Shown in pieces: positions 1 to 7,436 of a DNA stretch of 64,000 nt. This DNA is from Bacteroidota bacterium (lineage in GTDB: Bacteria; Bacteroidota; Bacteroidia; Chitinophagales; Chitinophagaceae). The translations under genes were made by a program, and so were the position numbers. The stretch lies in contig JAFEAF010000008.1 of the NCBI GenBank assembly GCA_018266555.1, positions 55,682 through 119,681 on the forward strand, in the 5' to 3' direction. The notes below the pieces were generated by a model, which worked only from the letters and a program-made list of their open reading frames with translations, ran no database searches and was not told the DNA's origin. The stretch's first letter is position 1. Each line of letters begins with the position of its first letter.

Positions 1-560
1 GAATCAGCATTGAGGAAACTGTTGTCACTACTTATCATATCCCCGTTCGATGTGTGATCTGCATAAAAAAATTCGATTTACAATATAGCAAATCCGGGAA
101 CCTGGAAACGCTGAGCGGAACCTGGTCAGGCACCGTTATGAACACCGGAGCTGATTGTGCCGGCGGATCAATCACCTTGTCACGAGTAGCCGAATCAGCT
201 TTCAAAGAAGTGCCGGAAATAAAAGTGGACACCGGAACCATCCGGCTTGATTTTTATGATAATGGCATTGTAGATGGTGATTCCATCACGGTATTGGTAA
301 ATAAAAAAGTAGTGGTCACTCATCAATTACTCAGTGCCAGGCCTGTGACCATGTATGTGAAGATTGACCCTGCCAATACCTTCCAGGAAGTGGAAATGGT
401 AGCTGAAAACCTCGGAAGCATTCCTCCCAACACAGCCTTGCTCATTATTACAGCCGGGAAAAAAAGATATCGCCTTTACCTCACATCAACGGAAACTAAA
501 AGCGCCATGATTCGTTTTGTCTATGACCCGGACGCACCGGAAAGCACAGAAGATTATTAG
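1..560 (+). CDS. Secreted/surface protein, 3' part only (5' end outside window)
   Basis: The frame is open from base 3 to the stop at 558-560, so this is the 3' part of a gene that begins upstream. A GTG at 54 could act as a start but is probably internal, because similarity to the protein at 6495-7436 continues upstream of it. The last ~95 residues match that paralogue closely: both have the motif DFYDNGxVDGDSI, then an L-S-x-x-P/S stretch, then NLGSIPPNTAL and an R-rich strand. The Asp/Asn/Gly-rich DNGxVDGD core could bind calcium, but that is inference. The upstream half also resembles the paralogue (a G-T/A-W/F-x-G segment followed by a Cys). Function unknown; probably exported, as the paralogue has a signal peptide. 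Confidence 0.75.
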   Translation, partial: ISIEETVVTTYHIPVRCVICIKKFDLQYSKSGNLETLSGTWSGTVMNTGADCAGGSITLSRVAESAFKEVPEIKVDTGTIRLDFYDNGIVDGDSITVLVNKKVVVTHQLLSARPVTMYVKIDPANTFQEVEMVAENLGSIPPNTALLIITAGKKRYRLYLTSTETKSAMIRFVYDPDAPESTEDY

Positions 561-1014
561 CTATTAAACGCCTTAAGAAAATATTTTCATTTCAAATAAG
601 TTTTCCATCCTTTTTCCCACAGATTAAACTTTGACTCCATTTTACATTCTCAAAGCTGTAAAAGTAAACCATGAAACAATTTTAAAACTGTCTCTACTTT
701 ATTATCCACTCATTTTATTATTGCAACGATTAAAAAATTAATTAGGGACAATGAACAGAGAACATTGCCCATGGGAATTGCATTTCATACGACAAGCTAA
801 AGAGCTACGCTGGTATTTCTTAATGTATTCATAAGAAACTATGAGTTTAATCAGTTCCGGTTGTAAACCGATAATTTTACAAAAGAAGTTTATCTATTTT
901 TTATTGCCCGTATTTCTAATAAATCTTATTCTTATCATTCACAGCCGCCAGTCCAGAAAAAAGCAAATCTTCAACCACAGAAGAGAAATAGTGTAAAACT
1001 AAAAACTACATCAC
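561..1014. other. Intergenic stretch, AT-rich
   Basis: The 454 bp between the truncated gene and the barrel protein are AT-rich and show no RNA gene, clear terminator or consensus promoter. The only coding candidate is the 51-codon frame at 841-996, listed separately. Confidence 0.5.
841..996 (+). CDS. Possible small single-span membrane protein (51 aa)
   Basis: An ATG-started 51-codon frame ends 18 bp before the ATG of the barrel protein at 1015, close enough for co-transcription. The peptide has one hydrophobic segment (about residues 17-33, FIYFLLPVFLINLILII) followed by a strongly basic tail rich in Arg and Lys, as in small inner-membrane proteins with a cytoplasmic basic end. I do not recognise a family. 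No ribosome site or promoter is evident, and AT-rich DNA produces such hydrophobic frames by chance, so this is only a candidate. Confidence 0.22.
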   Translation: MSLISSGCKPIILQKKFIYFLLPVFLINLILIIHSRQSRKKQIFNHRREIV

Positions 1015-1773
1015 ATGCATATTAAAACGGGGCGTAGAGCCCTCCTGGCCATATTGCTTTTTTGCTTTACAGTTAAAAGTAATGGGCAGCGCCGGATGAA
1101 TTCTATTGAAGTTGGGATCAATCTTGGAACTTTCATTTACCAGGGTGATCTGACACCGGAACGATTCGGTTCATCCAAAACACCGGGTTACCAACTCAGT
1201 TTTTTTATAAATAAAATCATTAGCAAATCTTTTTCGGTAAGAGCAAATTTTTCCATTGGTAAATTAAGAGGGGATGAATCCCTGTATAAAAGCCCAGCCT
1301 ACCGGCAACAAAGAAATTTTGCATTTAAAACGCCGGTTACAGAGTTCGCAGGATTATTTGTCTGGGATATTTTGAATAAAAATTTTAGCTCAGAAATACA
1401 TAGCGGGTTGCGGCCTTACATTATGGCAGGGCCGGGCATTAGCTTTGTTCACATTAAAAGAGACTGGAGCCGTTTCAATTCAGAATATTTTGCAGGAACC
1501 GGTTTACCTGCCCGGTTGACATTAGATGAACAACACTCCTTACCGAAAATTTTACCGGTGATCCCGGTAGGCGCTGGCATCAGATATTCTGTGAGTGAAA
1601 AATTATCCATCAACGCTGAAACAATATATCGAATCACTTTTTCAGATTATATAGATGGCTTCAGCCAGGCCGCCAACCCGTCAAGGAATGATCACTATCA
1701 AAGTTATTCAGTCGGTTTGATTTTTTCTTTTGATAAAAAAAACCGGTTGAATTGCCCGGTTTTGAAAAATTAA
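1015..1773 (+). CDS. Outer-membrane beta-barrel protein (DUF6089-like)
   Basis: The 252-residue protein starts with a basic n-region and hydrophobic core (about residues 7-24, cleavage near SNGQ) and continues with alternating amphipathic strands. Early GINLGTFIYQGDL and later VGAGIRYSVSEKLSINAE segments are typical of small Bacteroidota outer-membrane barrels of the DUF6089/OmpA-barrel type. Barrel sections such as RPYIMAGPGISF suggest 8-10 strands. It probably sits in the outer membrane with a structural or unknown role. The ATG at 1015 fits the signal peptide. A terminator-like hairpin overlaps its last codons (1739-1763). Confidence 0.75.
   Translation: MHIKTGRRALLAILLFCFTVKSNGQRRMNSIEVGINLGTFIYQGDLTPERFGSSKTPGYQLSFFINKIISKSFSVRANFSIGKLRGDESLYKSPAYRQQRNFAFKTPVTEFAGLFVWDILNKNFSSEIHSGLRPYIMAGPGISFVHIKRDWSRFNSEYFAGTGLPARLTLDEQHSLPKILPVIPVGAGIRYSVSEKLSINAETIYRITFSDYIDGFSQAANPSRNDHYQSYSVGLIFSFDKKNRLNCPVLKN
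1739..1763 (+). terminator. Hairpin overlapping the 3' end of the barrel-protein gene
   Basis: AAAACCGG and CCGGTTTT form a perfect 8-bp stem around a 9-nt loop, inside the last dozen codons (stop 1771-1773). The T-run is only four bases, all within the stem, so it may be a weak terminator or mRNA 3'-end stabiliser. Confidence 0.35.
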
Positions 1774-1876
1774 ATATTTCATGAAACTTTTTTTATGTAT
1801 AAGGCAACTTTGAAGCATTCATTTCCGTTTCATTTTATCAGATCAGAAGACAATCTGATTAGTAAATTTCCTGATC

Positions 1877-2251
1877 ATGAAAACTTTAGCGGCAATTATT
1901 TCTATTGCATTTGTTTGTTTTGTATTTACTCTTTCTTGTAGCAAAGGAAGTTCCGGAAATAATCCTCCCGGCGGAGGTGGGGGTGGTACATTAGACTGTA
2001 GTACCGTATCAAAATCATTTGCAACAGATATAAATCCCATTATACAGGGATATTGCAATGCGCCCGGTTGTCATGCATCAGGCAGCACTAATGGGCCCGG
2101 GCCGCTTACTAACTATACTCAAGTCTTTAATGCAAAGGCTGCAATTCGCCCTGCCATTGCATCCGGATTGATGCCACAGGGCAGTTCTCTTTCTGTTTCT
2201 CAAAAAAATTCTTTCCTCTGCTGGATTGATAGTGGTGCTCCTAATAATTAG
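1877..2251 (+). CDS. Small c-type-cytochrome-like lipoprotein
   Basis: A 124-residue protein with a lipoprotein signal (lipobox ending LSC, Cys21) and a glycine-rich linker (about 30-38). The mature part has a DINPIIQ-like segment, then CNAPGCH (Cys60, Cys65, His66), a possible distal Met ligand in GLMPQG (Met99), and a C-terminal WIDSGAPNN. This order (heme-binding Cys-His, LMP, W-I-x-x-G-A-x-N-N) is that of small c-type cytochrome domains common on Bacteroidota lipoproteins. The heme motif is CX4CH, not CX2CH, so covalent heme attachment is inferred, not certain. Followed by an intrinsic terminator at 2269. Confidence 0.7.
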   Translation: MKTLAAIISIAFVCFVFTLSCSKGSSGNNPPGGGGGGTLDCSTVSKSFATDINPIIQGYCNAPGCHASGSTNGPGPLTNYTQVFNAKAAIRPAIASGLMPQGSSLSVSQKNSFLCWIDSGAPNN

Positions 2252-2268
2252 GATTGATTATGCGTTCT

Positions 2269-2299
2269 AAAAAAAGCTGGTTTCAATACCGGCTTTTTT
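2269..2299 (+). terminator. Intrinsic terminator after the cytochrome-like lipoprotein
   Basis: An A-run, GCTGG, an 8-nt loop, CCGGC and a T6 run form a stem with one G-U pair. It lies 17 bp after the stop at 2251 and before the S9 peptidase start. Confidence 0.8.
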
Positions 2300-2353
2300 G
2301 TTTTATTTTTTATTTCTCTTTCTCAATATATTTACAACATTAAACTCTTCATC

Positions 2354-4813
2354 ATGTTAAAAAGATTTATAATCCTTCTTTTGCTGAGCTATTCTACTCA
2401 AGTTATCGCACAACAAAAACTTGGAAAATTAACTGTGGAAAAAATCATGCGGGATCCTAAATGGATAGGATCCTCTCCTTCCAATCCTTACTGGAGCTTG
2501 GATGGAAATAAACTTTACTTTAATTGGAATCCAAACAATGCCCCCGATGATTCGCTTTATTTTATCACAAAAGATAATCAAACACCTGTCAAAGCAACGG
2601 TGGAACAGAAACTAAATATTCTGACAGAGAACAGTGTTATATGGAACCGGTCTCATACGGCATACGTTTACAGTAAAAATGGAGATGTTTTTTTAGCCTA
2701 TTTAAATGGTACTACAAAACAAATTACACAAACAGTAGATGCTGAAACCAATCCGGGGTTTTCATTCAATGAATCAAAAATTGTATATACTGCCAATCAG
2801 AATCTTTTTGCCTGGGATATTTCTACAGGTGAAACAATTCAATTGACGAATCTCAGGCGCAGCGTATCTGAATCGTCAACCCAGCCTGAAGGATTGCAAA
2901 GAGGTGGTGGCGGCCGAAACGAAAATTTCGGAGGAGGTTTCAGAAATCAATCTCCCGTGACAAAAGAAGCAACAACCCCAGAAGAACAATGGTTGAAAAA
3001 AGAACAGATGGAATATTTCGAAGTATTAAAATCAAGGAAAGAAAAAAGAGAAGCAACACAAGCTTATGAAAAAAGCCTGCCTAAAAAAGATGAATTAAGA
3101 GCTATCAATATTGGTGATCATATTTTACAAGGGCTCAACCTGAGCCCTGACGGTAGGTTTGTAAGTTATCGCCTGATTACACAAGCAACAAATGCTAAAG
3201 CAACCATTATCCCAAGCTATGTTACCGAATCTGGATATACTGTTGATCTGCCTGGTAGGCCTAAAGTGGGTTCTCCCCAAAGCAGTTCAGAATTTTATAT
3301 TTACGATCGTGAAAAGGATAAAGTACATGAAGTGAAAACAGATCAGATCCCGGGAATCAAAGATCTGCCGGATTATGTGAAAGATTATCCCTCTATGCTG
3401 GAGAAATTATCTAAGAATCCTGAAAACCGCCCGGTTACATTTTTTGGCCCTTACTGGTCCCCGAAAGGCACTCATGCTGTTTTAGAAATTTTTTCACAGG
3501 ACAATAAAGATCGTTGGCTGATGTTGTGGGATACAGCAAGCGGAAAATTGAAATTACTGGATCGCCAGAGAGATGAAGCATGGATTGGCGGACCCGGCAT
3601 CCAGGGATTTGGAAGGCGCAGTACCGGGTGGATTGATGAAAATACATTTTGGTATCAATCAGAAGCAACCGGTTATTCGCATTTGTATTCAGTAAATGTT
3701 GAAAGCGGTGTAAAAAAAGCGTTAACCTCCGGAAAGTATGAAGTGCAGGAAGCACAACTCTCTGATAACAAAAAATATTTTTATATCACCACCAATGAGG
3801 TGCACCCGGGTGAAAAGCAATTTTATCGTTTACCGGTTGAAGGTGGAAAAGCAGAACGCATCACCACCATGACAGGCGCTAACGAAGTTGCTATTTCGCC
3901 CGATGAAAAATGGTTAGCTGTCCGGTATTCCTATTCTAACAAACCCTGGGAATTGTATTTGCAGGAAAATAAACCCGGCAGCAAGGCCATTCAAATCACC
4001 AATAAAGCACAAAGCGAAGAATTCAACTCGTATCCGTGGAGAGATCCGCAGGTAATCACATTTATGGCAAGAGATGGTGCGCAGGTGTATGCAAGGTTAT
4101 ACAAACCTGCACATGCCGCAAAGGGAAAACCGGCTGTGCTTTTTGTACATGGCGCCGGTTATTTACAAAATGCTCATAAATGGTGGAGTGATTATTTCAG
4201 AGAATATATGTTTAACAATATGCTTGCCGATAATGGTTATTATGTATTGGATATTGATTACCGGGGTAGCGCCGGATATGGAAGAGATTGGAGAACGGCG
4301 ATTTACCGGCACATGGGCGGAAAAGATCTGGATGATAATGTGGACGGCGCAAACTACCTGGTAAAAACTTTTGGAGTGAATCCAAAACATCTCGGTTTAT
4401 ACGGAGGCTCATACGGCGGATTTTTAACGTTAATGGCGATGTTTACAACACCAGACAAATTCATAGCAGGCGCAGCACTCAGGCCGGTAACAGATTGGGC
4501 AAATTATAATCATGGCTATACATCAAATATTTTGAATGAGCCGTATAATGACAGCCTTGCTTATAAAAGAAGTTCGCCATATTATTTTGCAAATGGATTA
4601 AAAAATCATTTATTAATCTGTCATGGCATGATGGACCTGAATGTGCATTTCCAGGATGCTGTAAAATTGTCACAACGTCTCATCGAACTTGGAAAAGATA
4701 ATTGGGAACTGGCGCCTTACCCAATGGAAAATCATGGTTTCACCGAACCCAGTAGCTGGACCGATGAATACAAACGAATTTATAAATTGTTTGAAACGGA
4801 ATTAAAAAAATAA
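2354..4813 (+). CDS. S9 family prolyl oligopeptidase/dipeptidyl-peptidase-like peptidase
   Basis: An 819-residue exported serine peptidase. It has a signal peptide (about 1-19, cleavage after VIA), an N-terminal beta-propeller with WD40-like repeats (about 30-560) and a C-terminal alpha/beta hydrolase domain (about 575-819). The catalytic triad is visible: Ser686 in GGSYGGF, Asp761 in HGMMDLN, His794 in ENHGF. It should cleave short proline-containing peptides in the periplasm or at the surface. A Gly/Arg-rich insertion (about 179-197) interrupts the propeller; the second S9 peptidase at 52642-55011 carries a similar insert. Length is normal for the family. It stands alone between two terminator-like structures. 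Confidence 0.92.
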   Translation: MLKRFIILLLLSYSTQVIAQQKLGKLTVEKIMRDPKWIGSSPSNPYWSLDGNKLYFNWNPNNAPDDSLYFITKDNQTPVKATVEQKLNILTENSVIWNRSHTAYVYSKNGDVFLAYLNGTTKQITQTVDAETNPGFSFNESKIVYTANQNLFAWDISTGETIQLTNLRRSVSESSTQPEGLQRGGGGRNENFGGGFRNQSPVTKEATTPEEQWLKKEQMEYFEVLKSRKEKREATQAYEKSLPKKDELRAINIGDHILQGLNLSPDGRFVSYRLITQATNAKATIIPSYVTESGYTVDLPGRPKVGSPQSSSEFYIYDREKDKVHEVKTDQIPGIKDLPDYVKDYPSMLEKLSKNPENRPVTFFGPYWSPKGTHAVLEIFSQDNKDRWLMLWDTASGKLKLLDRQRDEAWIGGPGIQGFGRRSTGWIDENTFWYQSEATGYSHLYSVNVESGVKKALTSGKYEVQEAQLSDNKKYFYITTNEVHPGEKQFYRLPVEGGKAERITTMTGANEVAISPDEKWLAVRYSYSNKPWELYLQENKPGSKAIQITNKAQSEEFNSYPWRDPQVITFMARDGAQVYARLYKPAHAAKGKPAVLFVHGAGYLQNAHKWWSDYFREYMFNNMLADNGYYVLDIDYRGSAGYGRDWRTAIYRHMGGKDLDDNVDGANYLVKTFGVNPKHLGLYGGSYGGFLTLMAMFTTPDKFIAGAALRPVTDWANYNHGYTSNILNEPYNDSLAYKRSSPYYFANGLKNHLLICHGMMDLNVHFQDAVKLSQRLIELGKDNWELAPYPMENHGFTEPSSWTDEYKRIYKLFETELKK

Positions 4814-4824
4814 AAATATGCCTG

Positions 4825-4916
4825 TAGTGAATAATCATTAGCCGGGATATGAATTTGCCGTCTCAATTCGCCGTACATTTCTATTGAATTTCATATCACC
4901 CTACGACTAATCACTT
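4825..4916. repeat. Imperfect ~92-bp inverted repeat
   Basis: Left arm 4825-4856 and right arm 4887-4916 are imperfectly complementary; the best part is GATATGAATTT (4846) against AATTTCATATC (4887), and the outer ends pair TAGTGA with the complement of a TCACTT end. It could be a long fold-back terminator for the S9 peptidase or a small MITE-like element. No T-run follows. It ends 35 bp before the accD -7 box. Confidence 0.3.
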
Positions 4917-4950
4917 TTGGTCATAGAACATTCACTTACCACAACTTCAT

Positions 4951-4958
4951 TATATTTG
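4951..4958 (+). promoter_or_regulatory. Putative accD promoter -7 element
   Basis: TATATTTG matches the Bacteroidota -7 consensus TAnnTTTG and ends 17 nt before the accD ATG. No TTTG box occurs at the usual 19-bp distance; the nearest is 31 bp upstream. Confidence 0.4.
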
Positions 4959-4975
4959 TGGCACAACAATAGTCT

Positions 4976-5890
4976 ATGGCGAAACAATTCGAAGACTTTG
5001 ATGCGAGCCTGGCCGGTGAAGAAGGAAAATCAGAAGAGACAAGGGCCAGTTGGTTCAAAAGAATAAAAAAAGGAATCAGTACCAAGACTTCAGAAAAAAA
5101 AGAAACTCCCGAAGGACTTTGGGCCAAATGTCCTGACTGCAATTATATCTGCACCGTTAATGAATTGCGGGAAAACATGTTTGTTTGCCCCAAATGCGGT
5201 TATCATCACAGGATCAACAGCAGCGAGTATTATGAAATACTTTTTGATGACAACCTGTATGTAGAATTATTTGATAAAATACGCAGCAAAGATTTTCTCG
5301 GGTTCACCGACCTGAAACCCTATAAAAAAAGGCTGGAAGAAATTTGGAATAAAACCGATTTGAAAGATTCCATGAGGGTGGCTATAGGAAAAATAAACAG
5401 TAACAATATTGTGGTTGCCTGCATGGATTTTGAATTCATTGGCGGCTCATTAGGAAGTGTGATGGGTGAAAAGTTTTCAAGAGCCGTTGACTATTGTATT
5501 CAACATAAGTTTCCGTTCCTCGTGATCAGCAAAAGCGGTGGGGCCCGGATGATGGAAAGTGCATTTTCACTAATGCAGTTGGCAAAGACCAGCGGGAAAC
5601 TTTCTCAACTCAGCGATGCAAAACTCCCTTTCATTTCCCTTTTGACCGATCCTACATTTGGTGGCATCTCTGCTTCCTTCGGAATGCTAGGTGATTTAAA
5701 CATTGCCGAACCCGGCGCATTGATTGGCTTTGCAGGACCCAGGGTTATCAAAGAAACTATTAAAAAAGATTTGCCCGAAGGATTTCAAAGAAGTGAATTC
5801 ATCCTCGAACATGGCTTCCTCGATTTTATTGTTCCCAGGAAAGATCTTAAAGAAAAACTCACCACAGTAATTACACTGTTTAATCATTAA
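4976..5890 (+). CDS. accD: Acetyl-CoA carboxylase carboxyltransferase subunit beta
   Basis: The 304-residue beta subunit of the carboxyltransferase transfers carboxyl from biotin to acetyl-CoA, giving malonyl-CoA, the first committed step of fatty-acid synthesis. A four-cysteine zinc ribbon (Cys52, Cys55, Cys71, Cys74; CPDC and CPKC) lies near the N-terminus. The crotonase-like core follows, with SKSGGARMME, a GGISASFG turn that helps form the oxyanion region, and GFAGPRVI. The first ~45 residues are a poorly conserved charged extension. Length is typical. accA is not in this window, so the two transferase genes are unlinked here. The ATG at 4976 is preceded by a -7 box. Confidence 0.96.
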   Translation: MAKQFEDFDASLAGEEGKSEETRASWFKRIKKGISTKTSEKKETPEGLWAKCPDCNYICTVNELRENMFVCPKCGYHHRINSSEYYEILFDDNLYVELFDKIRSKDFLGFTDLKPYKKRLEEIWNKTDLKDSMRVAIGKINSNNIVVACMDFEFIGGSLGSVMGEKFSRAVDYCIQHKFPFLVISKSGGARMMESAFSLMQLAKTSGKLSQLSDAKLPFISLLTDPTFGGISASFGMLGDLNIAEPGALIGFAGPRVIKETIKKDLPEGFQRSEFILEHGFLDFIVPRKDLKEKLTTVITLFNH

Positions 5891-5920
5891 CCCGGGTAAT
5901 ATAAATTAAAATGTTAAAGG

Positions 5921-5928
5921 TATTTTTG
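5921..5928 (+). promoter_or_regulatory. Possible smpB promoter -7 element
   Basis: TATTTTTG fits TAnnTTTG and ends 28 nt before the smpB ATG. No TTTG -33 box at standard spacing. Confidence 0.3.
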
Positions 5929-5956
5929 CCGGCAGGCAGGCCTCCTATTTTTTTAA

Positions 5957-6394
5957 ATGGCAGAACTTAAAAACAGATCAGCTTATTTTGAATACCTCAT
6001 TGAAAGTAAATATGAGGCTGGCATTGTATTGCTCGGCACAGAAGTCAAATCATTGCGGGAAGGGAAAGCAAGTTTTGTGGATAGTTATTGCCTGATTCAT
6101 AAAAATGAGATGTGGTTAAAAAGCTTTCATATCGCCGAATACTCACATGGCTCTGTCAACAATCATGATCCCCTTCGTGACAGAAAACTACTATTGCAGA
6201 AAAGGGAGATTCATAAAATTGAATCAAAACTGAAAGAAAAAGGGTATACATTAATCCCGCTCCGGATATTTTTCAATGAAAAAAACTTTGCTAAAATTGA
6301 AATCGGGTTGGCTAAAGGCAAGAAACTTCATGATAAAAGGGAAAGTATCCGGCAAAAAGATATGGAAAGAGAAATGAAGCGGCACCTAAAATAA
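5957..6394 (+). CDS. smpB: SsrA-binding protein SmpB
   Basis: The 145-residue protein binds tmRNA and delivers it to stalled ribosomes for trans-translation. Family hallmarks are seen throughout: an N-terminal AYFEYLIESKYEAGIVL strand, the GTEVKSLREGKASFVDSY motif, the HNDP-like VNNHDPLRDRKLLL segment, and the basic C-terminal tail rich in KKLHDKRE and Arg/Lys that becomes ordered in the decoding centre. Length is normal. It lies downstream of accD on the same strand, 66 bp away, with a possible promoter of its own. No tmRNA gene was noticed nearby. Confidence 0.95.
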   Translation: MAELKNRSAYFEYLIESKYEAGIVLLGTEVKSLREGKASFVDSYCLIHKNEMWLKSFHIAEYSHGSVNNHDPLRDRKLLLQKREIHKIESKLKEKGYTLIPLRIFFNEKNFAKIEIGLAKGKKLHDKRESIRQKDMEREMKRHLK

Positions 6395-6481
6395 TCATAG
6401 CTGACTATTCGTTTTACCTTACAGATTACACAGATGATTATAAAATGAAATTTGTGCAATTCTATGAGATTATTGAGGGAT

Positions 6482-6489
6482 TAATTTTG
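6482..6489 (+). promoter_or_regulatory. -7 element ending 5 nt before a start codon
   Basis: TAATTTTG matches TAnnTTTG and is followed by five bases and the ATG at 6495. Transcription from it would give an essentially leaderless mRNA. A TTTG lies at 6451, but 27 bp away. Confidence 0.35.
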
Positions 6490-6494
6490 TATAA

Positions 6495-7436
6495 ATGAAA
6501 CTATTTCTGTTTGCCATATTATTTTCCATAACATTTTCTACGTATTCACAATCTGTCTTTGGTTACTGGTATGGATATGCTAATGTAAAAACTACCGGCT
6601 CTGCCAATAATTATCTTGTTGAATTAATTTTGAATCCTGAAAAAGGGTTTGTCAAAGGAGTTCTCAATTATTATTTTAAAAATACTTATCGCAGCATCGA
6701 AGTCAAAGGAAATTACAGCCCCTCTTCAAGACTCTTAAGCCTCTATGAAATCCCTATCCCGTATCACGCTTCTCCCGAAGGCATGGAAGTGTTTTGTACT
6801 ATGAACCTGCAGGCAACGTTGCGGGTAGCCAAAGCAGGATCAAACCTGATAGGCGCTTTCGTTAGCCTGCCTGAATATAAATACACCTGCCCTGATATTA
6901 ATTTCAACCTGAAAATGAATGCCGACATCAGCAAAAAAGATTCTGTAATGAAAGCTATCAGTGAATACAAGGAAATCTACCAGGTGTGGAAACCAACGTA
7001 TACTGATACAGCCATTGCAGTCAACATCATTCCCCGAAAAGTGGTGAACTATGTAATCGAAAAAGAATATACGGAACGTGAAAATGTAATCGCTAATGAA
7101 ATTGAAGTGGCTTCCGATTCCCTGAAAGTGGATTTTTATGATAATGGTGAAGTGGATGGTGACTCCATCTCTATATTTTTCAATAATAAACTGATCGCAT
7201 TTCATCAAATGCTCAGTACAAAGTCGGTTCATTTTGACCTGGTACTGGACACAACCAAACAAATCAATGAACTGGCTATGTTTGCAGATAATCTAGGGTC
7301 TATACCTCCCAACACGGCATTGATGATTATTGATGACGGCAAAAATCGTTTCGAAGCCCGTTTAACCAGTAATCTTAGTAAAAATGCAACCGTGCAGATC
7401 AAAAGAGAAAAAAATTTCAAAAAGCCCCGTCAATAA
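6495..7436 (+). CDS. Secreted protein with DNGxVDGD C-terminal domain
   Basis: A 313-residue protein with a clear signal peptide (about 1-19, ending TYSQ). It is the complete paralogue of the truncated gene at the left edge. The N-terminal part (about 20-145) is strand-rich (GYWYGYANV, KGVLNYYF, IPIPYH) and resembles a small beta-sandwich. A linker with Tyr/Glu/Lys-rich sequence (about 150-205) leads to the shared C-terminal domain with DFYDNGEVDGDSI, then NLGSIPPNTAL. I do not recognise a named family or function. No lipobox or T9SS sorting domain is visible, so it is probably periplasmic. It follows smpB by 100 bp. Confidence 0.8.
   Translation: MKLFLFAILFSITFSTYSQSVFGYWYGYANVKTTGSANNYLVELILNPEKGFVKGVLNYYFKNTYRSIEVKGNYSPSSRLLSLYEIPIPYHASPEGMEVFCTMNLQATLRVAKAGSNLIGAFVSLPEYKYTCPDINFNLKMNADISKKDSVMKAISEYKEIYQVWKPTYTDTAIAVNIIPRKVVNYVIEKEYTERENVIANEIEVASDSLKVDFYDNGEVDGDSISIFFNNKLIAFHQMLSTKSVHFDLVLDTTKQINELAMFADNLGSIPPNTALMIIDDGKNRFEARLTSNLSKNATVQIKREKNFKKPRQ

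Noticed and set aside
3435..3755. 106-codon minus-strand open frame
   Set aside because: Antisense shadow of the S9 peptidase; Cys/His/Leu-rich translation without domain pattern.
5957..6480. tmRNA gene next to smpB
   Set aside because: No tRNA-Ala-like ends or tag frame were seen on either side of smpB.
6840..7262. 140-codon minus-strand open frame
   Set aside because: It is antisense to the secreted protein at 6495-7436, whose signal peptide and paralogue prove the plus frame; its own translation is rich in Phe, His and Ile without family features.
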